Below, piece after piece: positions 53,474 through 57,651 of a stretch of DNA of 57,651 nucleotides. The stretch comes from Elusimicrobiota bacterium (GTDB taxonomy: Bacteria > Elusimicrobiota > UBA8919). The stretch is from NCBI GenBank assembly GCA_040757695.1, contig JBFLWK010000011.1, positions 1 to 57,651 on the forward strand, in the 5' to 3' direction. Under the pieces are notes generated by a model. The model was not told where the DNA came from. It made no database searches and saw only the letters and a program-made list of their open reading frames with translations. Position numbers and translations under genes: made by a program. Numbering within the stretch: the stretch's first letter is position 1; the number at the start of each line of letters is the position of its first letter.

Positions 53474-53661
53474 TTTTTGCCTCCGTAATCGCTAATTACC
53501 GCTGATTTTTTATACGCAGATTATCGCGGATTGCCGCGGATTTGTCATTCCCGAATGCCCCTGTCGGGAATCTACGTCTTTAATGGATTCCCAATAGAAC
53601 CTTTTGGGAATGACACCCCCGATAGAGTCATTTGGGGGCAGGATTTATGTCATCTGCGTTA
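53474..53661. repeat. Repeat mosaic between PilZ and cyclase genes
   Basis: No gene seen. Degenerate gctgatt/cgcagatt/cgcggatt units at 53487-53543 lead into CATTCCCGA...TCGGGAATC, then ATTCCCAA...TTGGGAAT (53586-53611) and CCCCC...GGGGG (53616-53638). Same families as at 14166-14305, 30490-30769 and 36452-36533. Confidence 0.7.
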
Positions 53662-54711
53662 TTACCATAACATCCCTATAAGTTCAAAAACCTCTATTTC
53701 TTCTTCTTTACCTTTGAATTTTACTTTACCAATTGATTCCAGTTTACAAAAGTTTTTCAGTTTCTGCGCAGTTATTTCTGATATATAAATTTTATTTCGT
53801 GCAATCGCTTGAAGTCGTGCAGCAATATTAACGGTATTGCCGATTAAAGTATATTCCATCTTTTTTTCAGAGCCAATAAGTCCTGCTACAACGATACCGG
53901 TATTGATACCAATTCCTATACTACTAAAAACGGCTTTATTGTTTTTCTCGCGGTCAATATTATATTTTTGCAGTGCTGAAAGCATCTCCAACGCACACCG
54001 TGCTGCTTTCAATTCATGATTCGCCTGATTAAATGGTGCATTCCAGAAAGATAGTATTGCATCACCCATAAACTTGTCAATCACACCATCACATTTTATA
54101 ATTATAGCAGTCATCATTTTGAGATACTCATTAAGCATATTCACAACCTCGGTTGGCGGCAGTTGTTCTGAGTATCTTGTGAATTCCCGTATATCCGAGA
54201 ATAAAACAGTAACCTCCCGTTTTTCACCTTCAAGTATTGGTGTATTTCTTTTTTCCATCAGTACTTTTAGTATATCTTTAGAAATATAGCCGCGTAATGT
54301 ATCGCGAATAAACTCTTTTTCTTTGGTTTCTTCTTCTCTTCGTTGAAAAATCCGTTCCAGTTTTGCTTTCAGTTCCTGCTGGTCAAACGGTTTTGTTAAG
54401 AAATCGTCCGCACCAATAGACAGTCCTTTTGATTTAGTGTCTGAGTCAATTCTACTTGAGGTATAAAGAATAACAGGCACTGCGTGTGATTTCGGGTTGG
54501 CACGCAGTCGTCTTAAAACCTCATAGCCGGTTGTATGTCTTAAAATCAGGTCAACAAAAATCAAATCAGGCAGTGTAATATCAATACTTTTAAACAACTC
54601 TTCAACTGATGAAAAGCCCTTAACAATATAGCCGTAACAGGTAAGCAGGAGTTCCATATAGGCAACAGATGCTGATTCGTCATCAATAACGAAAATAAAT
54701 TTCTTTTCCAT
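53662..54711 (-). CDS. Response regulator with class III adenylate/guanylate cyclase
   Basis: Receiver domain 1-120 with phospho-acceptor D54 (LIFVDLIL) and K in FLTKPFD. The cyclase domain (about 160-345) has VTVLFSDIREFT and FMGDAILSFWN, both with the metal aspartates, and EYTLIGNTVNIAARL. Should make cAMP (or cGMP) under control of a histidine kinase not in the window. It lies 1 base after the next regulator, which has the same receiver layout. Confidence 0.92.
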   Translation of the reverse strand: MEKKFIFVIDDESASVAYMELLLTCYGYIVKGFSSVEELFKSIDITLPDLIFVDLILRHTTGYEVLRRLRANPKSHAVPVILYTSSRIDSDTKSKGLSIGADDFLTKPFDQQELKAKLERIFQRREEETKEKEFIRDTLRGYISKDILKVLMEKRNTPILEGEKREVTVLFSDIREFTRYSEQLPPTEVVNMLNEYLKMMTAIIIKCDGVIDKFMGDAILSFWNAPFNQANHELKAARCALEMLSALQKYNIDREKNNKAVFSSIGIGINTGIVVAGLIGSEKKMEYTLIGNTVNIAARLQAIARNKIYISEITAQKLKNFCKLESIGKVKFKGKEEEIEVFELIGMLW

Positions 54712-54712
54712 A

Positions 54713-55648
54713 TTATATCTTCATCACGAAACTGCCTTTAGGTCTATTGGGTTCTCTTTTTGCTTTTGATTTCAACTCTGCCATTTTTTCAATCATTTGA
54801 GATAACGGTGGAAATGGCGATTTCTCGTTTGTAAGCACACTAATTGAAATCGTCATAAGCGGAAAATTTTTGAGCCGGTCATCGCGGTCTCTCGCAGTGA
54901 TATAGCCTTTTTTAACATCTTCTTCATCGTAGTACTGGAATATAAACTTATCAAACCGTTTTGTAGCAAGTTCACAGACAGTATCTACTTTATCTACAGT
55001 TGTTATGAAAATAAAATCATCACCACCAATATGCCCGATAAAATCGTCCGGGTTGCCGGCTTCTGTGATTGCTTTCTTTATAACATCAGCAGTAAACAAA
55101 ATTGCATCGTCACCCTTTTTGAACCCGTAGAGGTCGTTATATACCTTAAAATTATCAATATCTAAATAGCAGAATGTGAAAGACCCTTTTTTACTAAGCC
55201 GTTCTTTGAACTCTTTTTCTATAAAAAAGTTGCCCGGCAGTTTCGTCAACGGATTATAGCCCATATCTTCGCTGCGCCGTTTGAAAAGCCGCTCTAACCG
55301 CGCTTTTAATTCCTGCGTGTTGAACGGTTTGGTAAGAAACTCATCCGCACCGAGTTCTATCCCTTTGGCTTTTTCTTCAGAACCTATTCGGGCTGCGGTA
55401 TACAAAATAACCGGGATTGATGCAGTTCGCAGGTTTGCTTTCAGCCGACGACAAACTTCATATCCAGACATTTTAGGCATCATCAAATCCAGAAAAATTA
55501 AATCAGGCGGTGAAGCATCTACTTTTTTTAATCCTTCCTCGCCAGACAAAGCACCTTCCATCACATATCCGTAAATTGCCAATAAAAATTCAAGATAACC
55601 AACAACCGACGGGTCATCATCTACAACAAGGATTCGTTTTTTTTCCAT
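54713..55648 (-). CDS. Response regulator with GGDDF diguanylate cyclase-like domain
   Basis: Receiver domain with phospho-acceptor D54 (LIFLDLMMPKM). The GGDEF domain has NPLTKLPGN, CYLDIDNFKVYNDLYGF and IGGDDFIFIT. The signature is GGDDF rather than GG(D/E)EF, and the upstream I-site is NPDD rather than RxxD. So either the activity is altered and without product inhibition, or it binds GTP without turnover. Pairs with the PilZ protein and the cyclase regulator downstream. Confidence 0.9.
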   Translation of the reverse strand: MEKKRILVVDDDPSVVGYLEFLLAIYGYVMEGALSGEEGLKKVDASPPDLIFLDLMMPKMSGYEVCRRLKANLRTASIPVILYTAARIGSEEKAKGIELGADEFLTKPFNTQELKARLERLFKRRSEDMGYNPLTKLPGNFFIEKEFKERLSKKGSFTFCYLDIDNFKVYNDLYGFKKGDDAILFTADVIKKAITEAGNPDDFIGHIGGDDFIFITTVDKVDTVCELATKRFDKFIFQYYDEEDVKKGYITARDRDDRLKNFPLMTISISVLTNEKSPFPPLSQMIEKMAELKSKAKREPNRPKGSFVMKI

Positions 55649-55686
55649 AAAAAATGTAAATTTGTAATATATCGGGCATTTTTCAC

Positions 55687-56835
55687 TTATTTTATTATAA
55701 AAAATTTCTGAAAATTGTCATAACTATCTGCTCTTGCAAAATCAATCTTAAAATTATTCTCGTCCATTTTTGTTATACGAACACTATCTATTCCTAAAGT
55801 TTTCAACTTTTCATATGTCAGCAACTCCCCTTCTTTAAGTTCCAAAACTTTCCGCAGCAACCAATCGGAAAGTGCATTGTTCGGATTGGTCATTAAAGCT
55901 TTTGAATTTTCCTGACATATTTTTGCGTTTAAAATCTCACCGGTAGGAATATGCAAATTAAACGGTTTTTCTCTGGGCGGTAAAAAATCTGGAAAATTTT
56001 TATGAATTTGTATCGGTATGGGAATATAAACTTCTCCGATATCTCTTTCTCTGTCACCGGCATTCCATTGATTCAAACCGCTTTTTTCTGCAACTACTTT
56101 GTTATTTTTTTTACTTTCTCTTAACGAATATAAAGGTAAAATTACAAAATCTTTTCCGGGAATTTCTAAAAGGGGTTGTCTTACTACTCCTTTTTCAAAC
56201 AATGTCAAAATTAATTCATATGGATCATCTAAAATCTGTATAGGTAAGTCAATTGATGTATCGGAAATTTCAAATTTTTTAAATAAGGTACTTTTAGAAA
56301 AATTAAAGGCATATTCGTTTTTAGTATCCTTGAATTAAATGCCCGCTTTTGAAGATTTTATATCTTTTATTGTGTTTTTATCAATTAATTCATAATCGGT
56401 TTCAAATATTTTGAGTATTTTTTTTCTGCGAGCAATACAATGATAAATAGAACTTTTAATACCATATGTTCTTTTAGCAAATTCAATTCTTTCATTCCTT
56501 AAATCAGACAACCGCAAAACTAATTTTTCATTATTTAAGTTTCTTAATTCTTTGCTGAATGCATTAAATTCGGCAATTTTTTCTGTTTTATATTCCCCTC
56601 TTGCTGTAAAAGTTTTTAACCCAATACCAATATCATCTTTTTTTGCATCAAATGCCAAATCATCTCTTGAGAGATTAACAGCATTAAAAGATTTACAAAA
56701 AATATTCTCTGCCACTCTGTAATACAAATATGGGACATCTTTATCACTAAACAATTTTGACAAAGAACAGATTGCTTTTAAGTAATCAAAATAAAGTTTC
56801 TTCAAATTATCTGGTTGCGATGTAATGAATATCAC
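55687..56835 (-). pseudogene. NgoFVII-type restriction endonuclease split by an in-frame TAA
   Basis: The first part (56835-56335, 166 codons) has YLYYRVAENIFCKSFNAVNLSRDD and IYHCIARRKKI. A TAA at 56335-56337 ends it. The same frame then continues FKDTKNEYAFNFSKSTLFKKF and runs to 55687 through GLNQWNAGDRERDIGEVYIPIPIQIHK, CQENSKALMTNPN and GIDSVRITK, all typical of the C-terminal domain of this endonuclease group. One base change (such as TCA to TAA) explains the break. Full length would be about 382 residues. The start overlaps the methyltransferase end by 29 bases. Confidence 0.82.
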
Positions 56836-57651
56836 TCTGGTAAATCTCCTTTACTGGTAGTTCATTTTCAATTGTTTTTTCTGAATTTAATATCCTTTCC
56901 TCTGTTAATTTGCAAAATTTTTCATTTATTTCAAAACCAACATAATTTCTGTTTAATTTCACGGCGGCAACAGCAGTCGTACCACTTCCCATAAAAGGAT
57001 CTAAAACTAAATCTTTTTCCTTTGAAGTTGTCAAAATCAGTGGTTTTATCAACGACAGCGGAAAAGATGCTTGATGCTCTCCAAAAGGTTCTATGCCACA
57101 TCTTATTATATCCCTGTGATGATTGAGATGTTTGGCAATATTTAAGTTAAAATAATACCTTTTTGATTTTACAAAATGAAAAATGTGTTCATAAACTGGG
57201 TACCGTCTGTCCGGTGAGTAAGATGGAACGGGATTGGGTTTTTCCCAAATAATTTTATTGCGTAAAATCCAACCCTGTTCCTGCATTCCCATTGCAATCC
57301 TTTCCGGCAACATTAAAAGTTGCTTGTATTGTAAATATTTGCCATCGGGTTTGACTATTTTATGCTCCTTATAATGTTTGTCCGTTTTTCTAGCATATCT
57401 CCCTTTATTCCTAATAAAACCTTTGGTACCGAAATAAACATCACCTATATTAAGGTAAAAAGAACCTTCTTTATATAAAACCCTTTTTAATTCTTTTGTA
57501 TATTTTAACAGATTGGCAACGTATCCCAATGGATGTTCTTCTCTGCCTAATGTTTCATTTCCGTAAACTCTGCAACCAAAATAAGGCGGACTTGTAATGA
57601 TTAAATTTATAAAATTATCCGGTAATTTTTTTAATAATTCTATCGACCTGA
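56807..57651 (-). CDS. Type II DNA methyltransferase (beta class), 5' end cut by the window
   Basis: The frame is open to the window edge and includes ELLKKLPDNFINLIITSPPY, so motif IV (TSPPY) lies before the first internal start at 57529. Motif I DPFMGSGTTAVAA is near the C-terminus. The order IV then I makes it an N4-cytosine or N6-adenine enzyme of the beta class. It should protect the DNA from the downstream endonuclease, which appears broken. The true start lies beyond 57651. Confidence 0.92.
   Translation of the reverse strand, partial: RSIELLKKLPDNFINLIITSPPYFGCRVYGNETLGREEHPLGYVANLLKYTKELKRVLYKEGSFYLNIGDVYFGTKGFIRNKGRYARKTDKHYKEHKIVKPDGKYLQYKQLLMLPERIAMGMQEQGWILRNKIIWEKPNPVPSYSPDRRYPVYEHIFHFVKSKRYYFNLNIAKHLNHHRDIIRCGIEPFGEHQASFPLSLIKPLILTTSKEKDLVLDPFMGSGTTAVAAVKLNRNYVGFEINEKFCKLTEERILNSEKTIENELPVKEIYQSDIHYIATR

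Noticed and set aside
56335-56337. Recoding of the stop in the endonuclease gene as selenocysteine or pyrrolysine
   Set aside because: The codon is TAA, which is not used for either, and TAA ends many normal genes here.

Overview
The window looks like chromosomal DNA of an AT-rich, uncultured, diderm bacterium. Evidence for an outer membrane is indirect: several lipoproteins, and an exported protein that ends in a beta-barrel-like segment with a terminal Phe. DapL-type lysine synthesis, a methylmalonyl-CoA module, a TPR lipoprotein, a YfhO-like membrane protein and many dispersed palindromic repeats recall candidate phyla such as Elusimicrobiota or Omnitrophota. That placement is an inference from gene content only. 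Nearly all genes lie on the minus strand; the clear exception is one kinase gene at 35078-36451. I saw no tRNA, rRNA or CRISPR array.

Layout (minus-strand genes are transcribed from high to low coordinate). 1-16000: a lactate/propionate-type carbon module made of methylmalonyl-CoA mutase (two subunits), a MeaB-like GTPase, the epimerase, a family III CoA-transferase, a LarA-type Ni-dependent racemase, a GlcD-type FAD dehydrogenase and a fumarase alpha subunit. A type III-like restriction-modification cassette with a PIN toxin pair is spliced into this run between epimerase and CoA-transferase with almost no spare bases. 16100-21350: a YgeW/YgeY-like carbamoyltransferase and peptidase with a TrpB-like PLP enzyme, again interrupted by a HEPN/MNT pair and preceded by a second nucleotidyltransferase pair. 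21400-23600: phosphofructokinase, a repeat-filled gap and an Ogg-type DNA glycosylase. 23670-29900: a CobN/BchH-type chelatase and a ChlI-ChlD fusion next to NikR, with two NikR-type operators. 30000-33500: a DUF6788-like gene, two exported proteins that both carry zinc ribbons, a structured RNA leader with a terminator, and another HEPN/MNT pair.

33500-45700: 5'-nucleotidase and an ATP-cone kinase on divergent promoters, BioY, DapL, DapB, DapA, a small deacetylase, an FAH-family enzyme, two LexA-like winged-helix proteins, an ion permease, a macrodomain protein and a TPR lipoprotein. 45600-51000: a YfhO-like membrane protein, a methyltransferase, a HAD phosphatase, a NifU-like protein and GatA/GatC. 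51000-55650: UvrD/PcrA helicase, a PilZ protein and two response regulators, one with an adenylate cyclase and one with a GGDDF domain. 55690-57651: a type II restriction-modification pair whose endonuclease is split by an in-frame stop.

Three themes stand out. First, defence and toxin-like modules sit inside metabolic operons without visible scars, and both restriction-modification systems carry a breaking mutation. Second, palindromic and simple repeats are common between genes and also inside reading frames (LarA, DapB, methyltransferase, GlcD, TrpB-like enzyme, the MeaB tail). Two 52-bp repeat elements share geometry and a core but have different stems. Third, NikR-type operators precede both nikR and the chelatase operon, pointing to nickel-responsive control of a large metal chelatase in a genome that also encodes a nickel-pincer (LarA) enzyme.
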